Of a stretch of DNA of 64,000 bases, positions 36,876-45,309 are shown piece by piece; within the stretch, counting starts at the first letter, position 1, and each line of letters opens with the position of its first letter. The notes under the pieces are model-generated. The model made no database searches and had not been told where the DNA came from. It saw only the letters and a list, made by a program, of their open reading frames with translations. Position numbers and translations under genes: made by a program. This DNA comes from Streptomyces sp. NBC_00289 (lineage in GTDB: Bacteria > Actinomycetota > Actinomycetes > Streptomycetales > Streptomycetaceae), in assembly GCF_041435115.1 (NCBI RefSeq), contig NZ_CP108046.1, forward strand, positions 3,038,001 to 3,102,000, given 5' to 3'.

Positions 36876-37559
36876 TCACTTCTCGAACCGGTACCCCATG
36901 CCCGGCTCCGTGATGAAGTGCTTCGGATGCGAGGGGTCCGCCTCGAGCTTGCGCCGCAGCTGGGCCATGTAGACGCGCAGGTAGTTCGTCTCCGTCCCGT
37001 ACGACGGACCCCACACCTCCTGCAACAGCTGCTTCTGGCCGACCAGGCGGCCGGCGTTGCGCACCAGCACCTCCAGCAGGTGCCACTCGGTCGGGGTCAG
37101 CCGGACGTCCCTCCCGTCCCGGTTGACCTTCTTCGCGGCCAGGTCGACGGTGAAGCCCTCCGTTTCCACCAGCACGTCCTCCTCGCCACCCCCGGTGGGT
37201 TCGGCCCGACGGACGGCGGCCCGCAGCCGGGCCAGCAGTTCGTCCATGCCGAAGGGCTTGGTCACGTAGTCGTCTGCGCCGGCGTCCAGCGCCTCGACCT
37301 TCTCGTCGGAGGTGTGCCGGGCGGACAGCACCAGAATCGGCACCCGGGTCCAGCCGCGCAGGCCCCTGATCACCTCCACGCCGTCCATGTCGGGCAGTCC
37401 GAGGTCGAGGACGACCACGTCGGGGTGGCGGGCGGCGGCGAGCCGGAGGGCGGTGGCACCGTCGTGGGCCGCGTCGACCTCGTACCTGCGGGCCTTGAGG
37501 TTGATCACGAGGGCACGCACGATCTGCGGCTCGTCGTCGATCACGAGCACCCGCGTCAT
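36876..37559 (-). CDS. kdpE: KdpE response regulator
   Basis: A 227-residue OmpR-class regulator: acidic pocket IDDEPQ, phospho-acceptor Asp52 in VVLDLGLPDMDG, Lys in YVTKPFGMDELLAR, and the winged-helix RLTPTEWHLLEVLVRNAGRLV...TNYLRVYMAQLRRKLE. It pairs with KdpD, whose stop overlaps its start (ATGA). In other bacteria KdpE activates kdpFABC under K+ limitation; no kdp transporter genes are in this window. Confidence 0.93.
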   Translation of the reverse strand: MTRVLVIDDEPQIVRALVINLKARRYEVDAAHDGATALRLAAARHPDVVVLDLGLPDMDGVEVIRGLRGWTRVPILVLSARHTSDEKVEALDAGADDYVTKPFGMDELLARLRAAVRRAEPTGGGEEDVLVETEGFTVDLAAKKVNRDGRDVRLTPTEWHLLEVLVRNAGRLVGQKQLLQEVWGPSYGTETNYLRVYMAQLRRKLEADPSHPKHFITEPGMGYRFEK

Positions 37560-40099
37560 GTGGTCCGCCTTTCCGGTGTCACGGCGTGCTGGAGCTCCGG
37601 GCGCGATCCCGCCGCGCGGAGCGTGAGCACCATGGTGAGGCCGCCGCCGGGTGTGTCCTCGGCGGTGAGGGTGCCGCCCATCGCCTCGGTGAAACCGCGT
37701 GCGACCGCGAGGCCGAGGCCCACACCCGCTCCGCGCGGGGCGTCGCCGTAGCGCTGGAAGGGCTCGAAGATGCGTTCCTTGGCCTCGTCGGGGACGCCCG
37801 GCCCACGGTCGACCACCCGCACCTCGACCCGGTCGGCGATGGCGCTGGCGGACACCAGGACGGTGTCGCCGGGCGGGCTGTACTTCACGGCGTTCTCCAC
37901 CAGGTTGGCCGCCGCCCGCTCCAGCAGTCCGGCGTCCACGGCGACCATGGGCAGGGCCTCCGGAACGTCGAGCTCGACGCTGTCCTCGGGCACCCCGCCG
38001 AGCGCCATCGGCACCACCTCGTCGAGGTCGATCTCGCGGATCAGCGGGGTGACCGTGCCGGTCTGCAGCCGGGACATGTCGAGCAGGTTGCCCACCAGGT
38101 GGTCGAGGCGGTCGGCGCCGTGCTCGATGCCCTCCAGCAGCTCCGCCCGGTCCTCCTCGGACCACGCGACGTCGTCGGAGCGCAGGCTGGAGACGGCCGC
38201 CTTGATGCCGGCCAGCGGTGTGCGCAGGTCATGGCTCACGGCGGCCAGCAGGGCCGTACGGATGCGGTTGCCCTCGGCCAGCGTGCCGGCCCGGTCCGCC
38301 TCCTCCTGGAGCCGTCTGCGGTCCAGCACGACGGCGGACTGGGCGGCGAAGGCGGCCAGCACCCGGCGGTCCTCCGCGGGCAGCACCCGGCCGGTCAGCG
38401 CGAGGGCCATGTGGTCCCCGACCGGCATGTCGACGTCCGCGTCCTCCGGCCGGTCCACCGGCCGCCCCAGGCCCGCCCGGCCCGCGCAGGTCCACGGGGC
38501 GACGTCGCTCTCCCGCTCCAGCAGAGCCGCCGACTCCATGCCGAAGGTCTCGCGGACGCGTTCCAGCAGTTCCTCGAGGCCGGTCTCGCCGCGCAGCACG
38601 TTGCCGGCGAGGAAGGAGAGGATCTCCGACTCGGCGCGCAGCCGGGCCGCCTGGTGGGTGCGGCGGGCCGCGAGGTCGACGACGGAGGCGACCGACACCC
38701 CGACGGCGACGAAGATCGCGATGCCGACGATGTTCTTGGGGTCGGCGATGGTCCAGTGGTGCAGGGGCGGTGTGTAGAAGTAGTTCAGCAGCAGCGAGCC
38801 GACGGCCGCCGAGGCCAGTGCGGGGAAGAGCCCGCCGAGCAGGGCCGCCGCGACCGTCAGCGTCAGGAAGAGCAGCATGTCGTTGGCGAGGCCGAGGTGG
38901 ACGGTGCTCAGCAGTACGGCGAGAATCACCGGCCCGACGACTCCGACCAGCCAGCCCCAGACGACCCGGGACCGCCCGAGCCGGGCGCCCCGGGCGACGG
39001 GCAGTCCGCGTCCCTTGGCGACCTCGTCGTGGGTGACGATGTGCACGTCGAGGTCGGGGCCCGACTCCCGGGCGACCGTGGCGCCGACGCCGGGCCCGAA
39101 GACGTACTGCCAGGTCTTGCGGCGCGAGGAGCCGAGGATGATCTGGGTGGCGTTGACCCCGCGCGCGAAGTCCAGCAGCGCGGCCGGTATGTCGTCGCCG
39201 ACCACGTGGTGGAAGGTGCCGCCCAGGTCCTCGACCAGGGTGCGCTGCAGGGCCAGCTCCTTGGGCGAGGCCGAGGTCAGCCCGTCGCTGCGAGCTATGT
39301 AGACGGCCAGCACCTCCCCGCCCGCGCCCTTCTCGGCCAGCCGTGCGGCCCGGCGGATCAGTGTCCGGCCCTCCGGGCCGCCGGTCAGCCCGACGACGAT
39401 CCGCTCGCGCGAGCCCCAGATCTTCGACACCCGGTGCTCGCTGCGGTACTGCTTCAGGTACTCGTCGACCCGGTCGGCCACCCACAGCAGCGCCAGTTCG
39501 CGCAGGGCGGTGAGGTTCCCCGGCCGGAAGTAGTTGGAGAGGGCCGCGTCGACCTTGTCCGCCCTGTAGACGTTGCCGTGGGCCATGCGGCGGCGCAGTG
39601 CCTGTGGCGACATGTCGACCAGTTCGATCTGGTCGGCCCGCCGGACCACCTCGTCGGGCAGGGTCTCCTGCTGGCGTACGCCCGTGATGGACTCGACGAT
39701 GTCGCCGAGCGACTCCAGGTGCTGGATGTTCACCGTCGACACCACGTCGACGCCGGCGGCCAGCAGCTCCTCCACGTCCTGCCAGCGCTTGGCGTTGCCC
39801 GAGCCGGGGATGTTGGTGTGGGCGAGTTCGTCCACGAGAGCGACCTCGGGCCGCCGGGCGAGGACGGCGCGCACGTCCATCTCGGTGAAGACGGTGTCGC
39901 GGTAGTCCACCTCCTGGCGGGGGATCTGTTCCAGACCGTGCAGCATCACCTCGGTGCGTGGCCGCCCGTGGTGCTCCACGACGGCGACGACGCAGTCGGT
40001 GCCCCGCTCGACCCGCCGGTGCGCCTCGGACAGCATCGCGTACGTCTTGCCGACGCCGGGTGCCGCACCGACGTAGATCCGAAGCTTGCCGCGTCCCAT
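37556..40099 (-). CDS. kdpD: KdpD sensor histidine kinase
   Basis: An 847-residue kinase with all KdpD parts in order: N-terminal KdpD domain with Walker A VGAAPGVGKTYAM and ELAHTNIPGSGNAKRWQDVEELL (1-215), universal-stress-protein domain (about 230-360), four membrane helices (about 385-485), GAF domain, and a C-terminal kinase core with AAVSHDLRTPLAGIKAAVS (His) and ATP site NLVENAVKYSP, RGPGVPDEAKERIFEPFQR, GVGLGLAVA. It senses K+ and ionic stress. It precedes and overlaps kdpE by four bases. Confidence 0.95.
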   Translation of the reverse strand: MGRGKLRIYVGAAPGVGKTYAMLSEAHRRVERGTDCVVAVVEHHGRPRTEVMLHGLEQIPRQEVDYRDTVFTEMDVRAVLARRPEVALVDELAHTNIPGSGNAKRWQDVEELLAAGVDVVSTVNIQHLESLGDIVESITGVRQQETLPDEVVRRADQIELVDMSPQALRRRMAHGNVYRADKVDAALSNYFRPGNLTALRELALLWVADRVDEYLKQYRSEHRVSKIWGSRERIVVGLTGGPEGRTLIRRAARLAEKGAGGEVLAVYIARSDGLTSASPKELALQRTLVEDLGGTFHHVVGDDIPAALLDFARGVNATQIILGSSRRKTWQYVFGPGVGATVARESGPDLDVHIVTHDEVAKGRGLPVARGARLGRSRVVWGWLVGVVGPVILAVLLSTVHLGLANDMLLFLTLTVAAALLGGLFPALASAAVGSLLLNYFYTPPLHHWTIADPKNIVGIAIFVAVGVSVASVVDLAARRTHQAARLRAESEILSFLAGNVLRGETGLEELLERVRETFGMESAALLERESDVAPWTCAGRAGLGRPVDRPEDADVDMPVGDHMALALTGRVLPAEDRRVLAAFAAQSAVVLDRRRLQEEADRAGTLAEGNRIRTALLAAVSHDLRTPLAGIKAAVSSLRSDDVAWSEEDRAELLEGIEHGADRLDHLVGNLLDMSRLQTGTVTPLIREIDLDEVVPMALGGVPEDSVELDVPEALPMVAVDAGLLERAAANLVENAVKYSPPGDTVLVSASAIADRVEVRVVDRGPGVPDEAKERIFEPFQRYGDAPRGAGVGLGLAVARGFTEAMGGTLTAEDTPGGGLTMVLTLRAAGSRPELQHAVTPERRTT

Positions 40100-40221
40100 G
40101 GCCTCATTGTCTTCCGGTCTCCGCTGCCCGCGCAGCGTCGACCTTACGGCGGACGATCGCCGCGATCGGGCCGGAAGGCGGCTTCGGGCCCGCCTTTGAC
40201 GCAACCCTGACGCCGGGGCGG

Positions 40222-40950
40222 TCAGTGCTGGACGATCTTCCCGTCGCCCAGCTCCAGCACCCGGTCGGCGAGGTCGAGCAGGGTCGCGTCGTGCGTGGCC
40301 ACCAGCACGGCCGGGGGCCCGCCCGGGGCGGCGAGGCCGGGAGTGGCGGAGGGCGCGCTGCTGACGACCGCGCGCAGGAGTTCCATCACGGCGTGCCCGG
40401 TCTCCGCGTCGAGCTGGCCGGTCGGCTCGTCGGCGATGAGCAGGGCGGGGTCGTTGGCGAGGGCGCGGGCGATGGCGACGCGCTGCTGCTGGCCGCCGGA
40501 CAGCTCGCCGGGCCGTTGTCCGGCGTGGTCGGCGAGTCCGACCAGGGCCAGCAGCAGTTCGACGCGTTGCTCCCGCTCGCGCGGGTCGGCCCGGCGCAGC
40601 CGCAGCGGGACACCGACGTTCTCGGCGGCCGTGAGGATCGGGATGAGCCCGAACGACTGGAAGACGAAGCCGATACGGTCCCGGCGCAGCTCCAGCAGCC
40701 CGTTCTCGCCCAGTGCGGCGAGGTCGAGCCCGTCGACGGCGACGCGCCCCTCGTCGGGAGCGTCGAGTCCGCCGACGATGTTGAGAAGCGTGGTCTTCCC
40801 GGACCCCGACCGCCCCTTGAGAGCGACGAGTTCGCCGGGCGCGACCTCGAAGGAGACTCCGCGCAGGGCGTGCACGGCGGCGGCTCCGTGGCCGTACGCC
40901 TTGTGGACGTTCTCGACCCGCACCATGGTCTCGGTGACCACCTGGCTCAT
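40222..40950 (-). CDS. ABC transporter ATP-binding protein, MacB/LolD type, without a permease
   Basis: A 242-residue ATPase: Walker A LKGRSGSGKTTLLN, Q-loop FVFQSFGLIP, signature LSGGQQQRVAIARAL, Walker B ALLIADEPTGQLD, H-loop VATHDATLLD. A Gly/Ala/Pro-rich insert of about 20 residues lies between Walker B and the H-loop. GGGGGAG precedes the ATG. The matching FtsX-like permease gene normally sits next to it, but neighbours are kdpD and DUF3710, so it is an orphan here. Confidence 0.88.
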   Translation of the reverse strand: MSQVVTETMVRVENVHKAYGHGAAAVHALRGVSFEVAPGELVALKGRSGSGKTTLLNIVGGLDAPDEGRVAVDGLDLAALGENGLLELRRDRIGFVFQSFGLIPILTAAENVGVPLRLRRADPREREQRVELLLALVGLADHAGQRPGELSGGQQQRVAIARALANDPALLIADEPTGQLDAETGHAVMELLRAVVSSAPSATPGLAAPGGPPAVLVATHDATLLDLADRVLELGDGKIVQH

Positions 40951-41055
40951 ACGCACTCCCCCGTCGGCGGGGCGCCAGTATCACCGTCCGGCGCCCGGCT
41001 GTTCAACGGTTCGGTTCGCGTCGGTCCCGTGATGGGGCCTTGTCGTACGGCACAG

Positions 41056-41090
41056 AAGAGGGCCGCACCCCGGTGGGGTGCGGCCCTCTT
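41056..41090. terminator. Hairpin terminator after the DUF3710 gene
   Basis: A perfect 16-bp stem (AAGAGGGCCGCACCCC and its complement) with a GGT loop lies ten bases beyond the DUF3710 stop codon on the minus strand. It separates that operon from the ABC-kdpDE group. Confidence 0.85.
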
Positions 41091-41099
41091 CGCGACTGT

Positions 41100-41861
41100 C
41101 TAGCGGACCTCGGTGATCTCCGGTCCACGCTGCAGCTGGCCCATGCCGCCGGAGAAGCGGGAGGTGCCGTCGTCCTGCTGGACGCCCTCCGGCACCATCT
41201 GCGCGTCGTTCGGCAGCTTCAGGACGATCGGGTCGCGAGGCGCCATCGGGCCCTCGCCGCGAACCACGACCGTGTCCCGGAAGATCTGCTCGAGCAGCCC
41301 GGCGGCCTGCGGCTGCACCGCGCCCTGACCGGAGATCACACCGCGCAGGAACCAGCGGGGACCGTCCACGCCGACGAACCGCACGACCTGGAAGCCGCCC
41401 GTGCCGTCCGGCAACTGCACCGGCACCTGAGCCCTGAGCTCCCAGCCCAGCGGACCCTCGACCTCGTCGACGATGCCGCCCTGCTGGGTGATGCCGGAGC
41501 CGATCTCCTCGCGCACCTCGCCCCAGATGCCCTCGCGCTTGGGAGCGGCGAAGGCCTGCAGCTGGATGGCGCTGTCGCGCAGCACGACGGTGGCCGCGAC
41601 GATCGCGTCGCCCGCGACCTCGACCCGCAGCTCCATGCCGTCGACGCCCGGTACGAACATGCCGCCCAGGTCCACCCGGCCCTCGGCCGGGTCGCGGACC
41701 TCGGTGCCGTCCCATGGCCCGTCGGGCCGCGGCTCCGGCTCGAGCCGCACGCGCTCGCGCTCGCCCTCTTCGTCCGCCTCAGCGCCGACGCTGTCGACGA
41801 CCTGCTCGGCCTCGCCGGCCGCGTCCTCGGCGGCACCCTTCTTCTTGCGACGTCCGAACAC
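41100..41861 (-). CDS. DUF3710 protein
   Basis: A 253-residue conserved actinobacterial protein of unknown function: basic start VFGRRKKKG, an acidic linker (about 12-45), and a compact domain with WGEVREEIGSGI, GWELRAQVPVQLPDG and RFVGVDGPRWFLRGVISGQGA. No membrane segment. The GTG starts one base after the dut stop codon and has GGAAGGA upstream. The dut-DUF3710 pairing is shared widely in actinobacteria. Confidence 0.9.
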   Translation of the reverse strand: MFGRRKKKGAAEDAAGEAEQVVDSVGAEADEEGERERVRLEPEPRPDGPWDGTEVRDPAEGRVDLGGMFVPGVDGMELRVEVAGDAIVAATVVLRDSAIQLQAFAAPKREGIWGEVREEIGSGITQQGGIVDEVEGPLGWELRAQVPVQLPDGTGGFQVVRFVGVDGPRWFLRGVISGQGAVQPQAAGLLEQIFRDTVVVRGEGPMAPRDPIVLKLPNDAQMVPEGVQQDDGTSRFSGGMGQLQRGPEITEVR

Positions 41862-41862
41862 G

Positions 41863-42414
41863 TCACTGTCCTTCCCGGTCGGATACGACCGAAGCGTATC
41901 GATTCCCACCCGCCCCACCGCCCACGGCGGCAGGGCCACTTGTGCCGCTTGCGCCGCCCACCGCGGCATGACCTCCGGTGGACCCGAAGCCCCCCTCGGC
42001 CCGTGCCGAATCGGGAAGTTCCGCGACCTCCTGGAAGCGGACCCTCTCGACCTGCTGGACGACCAGTTGGGCAATCCGGTCGAAGCGCTCGAACCGCACC
42101 GACTCGCGCGGGTCGAGATTCACCACGATCACCTTGATCTCCCCACGGTACCCGGCATCAACCGTCCCCGGGGCATTCACGAGGGCGACACCGCAGCGGG
42201 CGGCGAGGCCGGATCGAGGGTGCACGAAGGCCGCGTACCCCTCCGGGAGCGCGACAGACACCCCCGTGGGCAGCACGGCCCGCTCGCCCGGCTTCAGTTC
42301 ACGGCTCTCGGTGGTGCGCAGATCGGCTCCCGCGTCGCCGGGATGCGCGTACGTCGGAAGCGGTACGTCGGGATCGACGCGCCGGATCAGGACCTGCACC
42401 GGGTCACGGCTCAC
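41863..42414 (-). CDS. dut: dUTP diphosphatase
   Basis: A 183-residue trimeric-type dUTPase that hydrolyses dUTP to dUMP and PPi. All five motifs are visible: HPGDAGADL (I), VHPRSGLAARCGV (II), NAPGTVDAGYRGEI (III), RIAQLVVQQV (IV) and EGGFGSTGGH (V). A Gly/Ala-rich extension of about 30 residues follows motif V. The GTG overlaps the upstream thioesterase stop (GTGA), and DUF3710 begins one base downstream. Confidence 0.95.
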   Translation of the reverse strand: MSRDPVQVLIRRVDPDVPLPTYAHPGDAGADLRTTESRELKPGERAVLPTGVSVALPEGYAAFVHPRSGLAARCGVALVNAPGTVDAGYRGEIKVIVVNLDPRESVRFERFDRIAQLVVQQVERVRFQEVAELPDSARAEGGFGSTGGHAAVGGASGTSGPAAVGGGAGGNRYASVVSDREGQ

Positions 42415-42995
42415 GGGTTCACCTCGAAGGCCCGGGCACGCCGCACCTGGTCGGGGTCGCTCAGGGCGGCCTGGATCTCTTCCTGACGGCCGTTCTCGGT
42501 GAAGTGGTCGACCTTCACCTCGACGAAGAGGGCGTCGGCCCGGACGGCGACGGGCCCGTCGGGGCCTCCGATGCGTCCGGTGGCGGACGAGTAGATCTTC
42601 CGCCTGGCCACCGCGGTGACCTCGGCCTCCAGGTACAGCACGGTGCCGACGGGCACGGGCCGTACGAAGTCGGTCTCCAGCCGCCCGGTCACGGCGATCG
42701 TCCGCAGCAGCCAGTTCAGTGAGCCGAGGGTCTCGTCGAGGGCGCTGGCGAGCACACCTCCGTGCGCCAGACCGGGAGCGCCCTGGTGGGCGGGCCGCAC
42801 GGTGAACTCGGCGGTGAGGGACACACCCTCGCCGGCCCGCGCCTCCAGGTGCAGCCCGTGGGGCTGCTCGCCCCCGCAGCCGAAACACCGGCTGTAGTGC
42901 GCACCGAGAAGTTCACCGGGCGCGGGAGCGTCGGGGTGCCGCACCGGCTTCACGGCGTCGGCGGGAGGCTGAAGAGCTGCGGAAGTACCACTCAC
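42411..42995 (-). CDS. PaaI-family hotdog-fold thioesterase
   Basis: A 194-residue acyl-CoA thioesterase-like protein. After a variable N-terminus with a CFGCG motif, the hotdog core shows AHGGVLASALDETLGSLNW, the PaaI active-site segment, with ETDFVRPVPVGTVLYLEAEVTAV. It probably hydrolyses an acyl-CoA. The GTG at 42995 has AAGGT upstream; a much longer open frame continues but only shadows the divergent DUF3093 gene. It overlaps dut by four bases. Confidence 0.85.
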   Translation of the reverse strand: MSGTSAALQPPADAVKPVRHPDAPAPGELLGAHYSRCFGCGGEQPHGLHLEARAGEGVSLTAEFTVRPAHQGAPGLAHGGVLASALDETLGSLNWLLRTIAVTGRLETDFVRPVPVGTVLYLEAEVTAVARRKIYSSATGRIGGPDGPVAVRADALFVEVKVDHFTENGRQEEIQAALSDPDQVRRARAFEVNP

Positions 42996-43053
42996 AGCCG
43001 CAGACCTTACCCGCGCGTCGGCACCAACCGGACACCGTGCCAAGCTTGGCCGC

Positions 43054-43515
43054 ATGCAGCCCTCCGCCGCCCCGTACGAAGAACGCCTCACCGCCCCCCG
43101 CTCCTGGTGGCTGATCTCCTTCCTGGTCGGGGTTTCGATGGCGCTGATCCTGCTGCCCTTCGGCACCCTGCCGATGCTCGGCGGCCTGGTCGGCGGCACC
43201 GCGGCCGCGGCGGTCGTCGCCAGCGCGTACGGCTCGCTGCGCATCCGGGTCGTGGGCGGGCTGCTGATCGCGGGCGAGGCGAAGATCCCGGTGACGGCCC
43301 TGGGCGAGGCCGAGGTCCTGGACCAGGAGGAGGCCCGCGCCTGGCGCACCTACAAGGCCGACACCCGGGCCTTCCTGCTGCTGCGCGCCTACATTCCCCG
43401 CGCCCTGCGCGTGCAGGTCACCGACCCGGACGATCCGACGCCGTACCTGTATCTGTCGACGCGGGAGCCGGAACGGCTGGCGGAGGCGCTGGAGCAGGCC
43501 CGGACGGCGGCCTAG
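43054..43515 (+). CDS. DUF3093 membrane protein
   Basis: A 153-residue protein with two membrane helices (about 19-40 and 42-63) followed by a cytoplasmic PH-like beta domain (GGLLIAGEAKIPVTALGEAEVL, YLYLSTREPERLAEALEQA). It is DUF3093, conserved next to dut in actinobacteria; the function is unknown. It is divergent from the thioesterase-dut operon. Confidence 0.9.
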   Translation: MQPSAAPYEERLTAPRSWWLISFLVGVSMALILLPFGTLPMLGGLVGGTAAAAVVASAYGSLRIRVVGGLLIAGEAKIPVTALGEAEVLDQEEARAWRTYKADTRAFLLLRAYIPRALRVQVTDPDDPTPYLYLSTREPERLAEALEQARTAA

Positions 43516-43523
43516 AACATTCG

Positions 43524-43542
43524 CGCGGGGCGTCGCCCCGCG
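43524..43542. terminator. Short hairpin after the DUF3093 gene
   Basis: CGCGGGGC and GCCCCGCG form an 8-bp stem around GTC, nine bases after the stop codon and between convergent genes. Confidence 0.5.
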
Positions 43543-43653
43543 GGTGAGAGCACGGCTTCCGGACGAGCGGCTTCAGGCCTCGGCCCCAGCTTTCGGTGTC
43601 GGCTTTCATACGGCTTTCAGCGGCCGTTTCCGCGGGTGGCGGGGTCGGCCGTT

Positions 43654-44607
43654 TCAGCGCCCGGGTTCCTTGTGATCGCGCCCGAGGTCCGTGTGGCCAC
43701 GCCCGAGTTCCTTGGTGATCTCGCCCATCGTCAGCGGGTCCGCGGGCTCCTCGAGGGGCGGCAACGCGGGCAGCGCGTCCCACGGCACCTGGAACTTCCG
43801 TAGGTCCTCGCGGATTCGCGCGGCGAGTTTCCGGGTGTCCCGGCGGTTCATGACCGCCCCGACGGCGGCGCCGATCATGAAGGGCATCAGGTTCGGCAGG
43901 TTCCGCACCGTCCGCTTCATGATCTGCTGTCGCAGCTCGCGCTTCATGTGGCCGTTCAGCGCCGTGCTCACGGTCGACGGTCTGACCACGTCGATACCGC
44001 GCTCGCCCGACCACGAGGTCAGATAGGCGGTGCTGCGCTGCTTCAGGTTTCCCGGCGGCCGTACGCCGTAGACCTCGTGGAGCTCGGCGATCAGCTTGAG
44101 CTCGATCGCGGCCACACCGGTGATCTCGGCGGCCAGCTCCGTGGGCATCGCCGGAGGCACGGGCAGCATCGCCGCCGCACCGATCCCGGCTCCGACCGTG
44201 GAGGTGGCGTTCGCCGCGCCCGCCACGAGCTTGTCGGCGAGCTGCTCGGCTCCGAGACCCGGGAACTGTCCGCGGAGCGTCTCGAGGTCCCGTACGGGGA
44301 CCCGCGGGGCGATCTCGATGATCCGGTCGGCAAGGTACGCCAGTCCCGCCCTGGCGCGGCTGCCGCCCTTGCGGACGCCTTCCCTGGCCTTGTTCCCGAT
44401 CCCCGCCGCCCGTCGCCGGGCGACGGGCACGGGAACCTCCGCCGGCGCCGGGAGGTCACCCCGGGCAACCGTCGGTTCGAGCGAGGCCGATCCGGAATCG
44501 GATGAGCCCCGCTCGTCGTCACGCGCGCCGTGAGGACCGCCGTACGGCCCTGGGTCCGCCTTCCGGAGAGGAAAGCGGCGCTTCCGAGGTGGGGTCGAGC
44601 CAGTCAC
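43654..44607 (-). CDS. Conserved hypothetical protein, EcsC-like
   Basis: A 317-residue protein with a disordered, basic N-terminus (1-65) and a helical core in which GAANATSTVGAGIGAAAMLPVPPAMPTELAAEITGVAAIELKLIAELHEVYG resembles EcsC-family proteins (weak). NLMPFMIGAAVGAVMNRRDTRKLAARI adds a glycine-rich amphipathic segment. The C-terminus carries a small charged repeat (GRGHTDLGRDHKEPGR). The GTG starts 13 bases after the DUF4193 stop, so they are probably one operon. Function unknown. Confidence 0.65.
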   Translation of the reverse strand: MTGSTPPRKRRFPLRKADPGPYGGPHGARDDERGSSDSGSASLEPTVARGDLPAPAEVPVPVARRRAAGIGNKAREGVRKGGSRARAGLAYLADRIIEIAPRVPVRDLETLRGQFPGLGAEQLADKLVAGAANATSTVGAGIGAAAMLPVPPAMPTELAAEITGVAAIELKLIAELHEVYGVRPPGNLKQRSTAYLTSWSGERGIDVVRPSTVSTALNGHMKRELRQQIMKRTVRNLPNLMPFMIGAAVGAVMNRRDTRKLAARIREDLRKFQVPWDALPALPPLEEPADPLTMGEITKELGRGHTDLGRDHKEPGR

Positions 44608-44620
44608 GGCCGACCCGTCC

Positions 44621-44917
44621 TCAGTCGCAGTCGCGGCAGATCGGCTGACCGTTCTTCTCCCGGGCCAGCTGGCTGCGGTGGTGCACCAGGAAGCAGCTCA
44701 TGCAAGTGAACTCGTCCTGCTGCTTGGGCAATACCCGGACGGCCAGCTCTTCGTTCGAGAGGTCCGCGCCGGGCAGTTCGAGGCCTTCCGCGGCCTCGAA
44801 CTCGTCGACGTCCACGGCGGATGTCGACTTGTCGTTCCGCCTGGCCTTCAGTTCTTCAAGGCTGTCAGAATCGACGTCGTCGTCGGTCTTGCGTGGGGTG
44901 TCGTAATCCGTTGCCAT
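44621..44917 (-). CDS. DUF4193 small zinc-ribbon-like protein
   Basis: A 98-residue acidic protein with C-terminal CMSC and CRDC pairs, a likely zinc ribbon, and a conserved VLPKQQDEFTCMSCFLVHHRSQLA segment; DUF4193, found throughout actinobacteria near dut. GGGGGAGAGCGAC precedes the ATG. Function unknown; the high Asp/Glu content and zinc ribbon would suit a protein-protein or polymerase-binding role, but this is inference. Confidence 0.9.
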   Translation of the reverse strand: MATDYDTPRKTDDDVDSDSLEELKARRNDKSTSAVDVDEFEAAEGLELPGADLSNEELAVRVLPKQQDEFTCMSCFLVHHRSQLAREKNGQPICRDCD

Positions 44918-45309
44918 GTCGCTCTCCCCCTCTGGGTGTCTGCAGTGTCTCCAGCGCACGTAACGCGTGAGAGGCCGGACTTGTGCCCGACCCGAGGCGG
45001 AGATTTTGCCTCACATCAAGGTCTGTTACTCAATCGACACCCAACCGGACCCCTCAAGAGTGATCGGCTTGGATGGCGAACGGGACCGTACACGGTCCCC
45101 ATGCCGCTCTACAAAGGCGTCTCACCGTGTACTTCCCGTGATCAGGACCCCCGAAAACCCGGATTATCCCGGCTTTCCGGCAGGTTGCATGATCACCGAG
45201 AGTAGATGGCCGGAAATTCGCCCTTGTGATCGATGACACACAGGAGAGCCACTTCGGCGCCCAGAAAATTCCGCGCAAAGCGAACATCCCTGTGTGTCGG
45301 GACATGCTC
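44918..45309. other. 392-bp gap between cutS and the DUF4193 gene
   Basis: No convincing gene. It holds a perfect 18-bp palindrome GGGACCGTACACGGTCCC (45082-45099) and a wide inverted repeat GACACACAGG (45235-45244) / CCTGTGTGTC (45289-45298) just after the cutS stop codon. The former could be an operator of the DUF4193 promoter and the latter part of the cutS 3' end. Confidence 0.55.

Noticed and set aside
37556..40099. c-di-AMP-binding motif in the KdpD universal-stress domain
   Set aside because: The S. aureus-type SxS-X20-FTAxY pattern is not reproduced; an SAS followed by FHHVV has the wrong spacing and residues.
40951..40984. Fusion of the ABC ATPase frame with kdpD in a 1,142-codon open frame (37556-40984)
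   Set aside because: The extra N-terminal part is the ATPase gene read in the wrong frame; KdpD starts normally at 40099.
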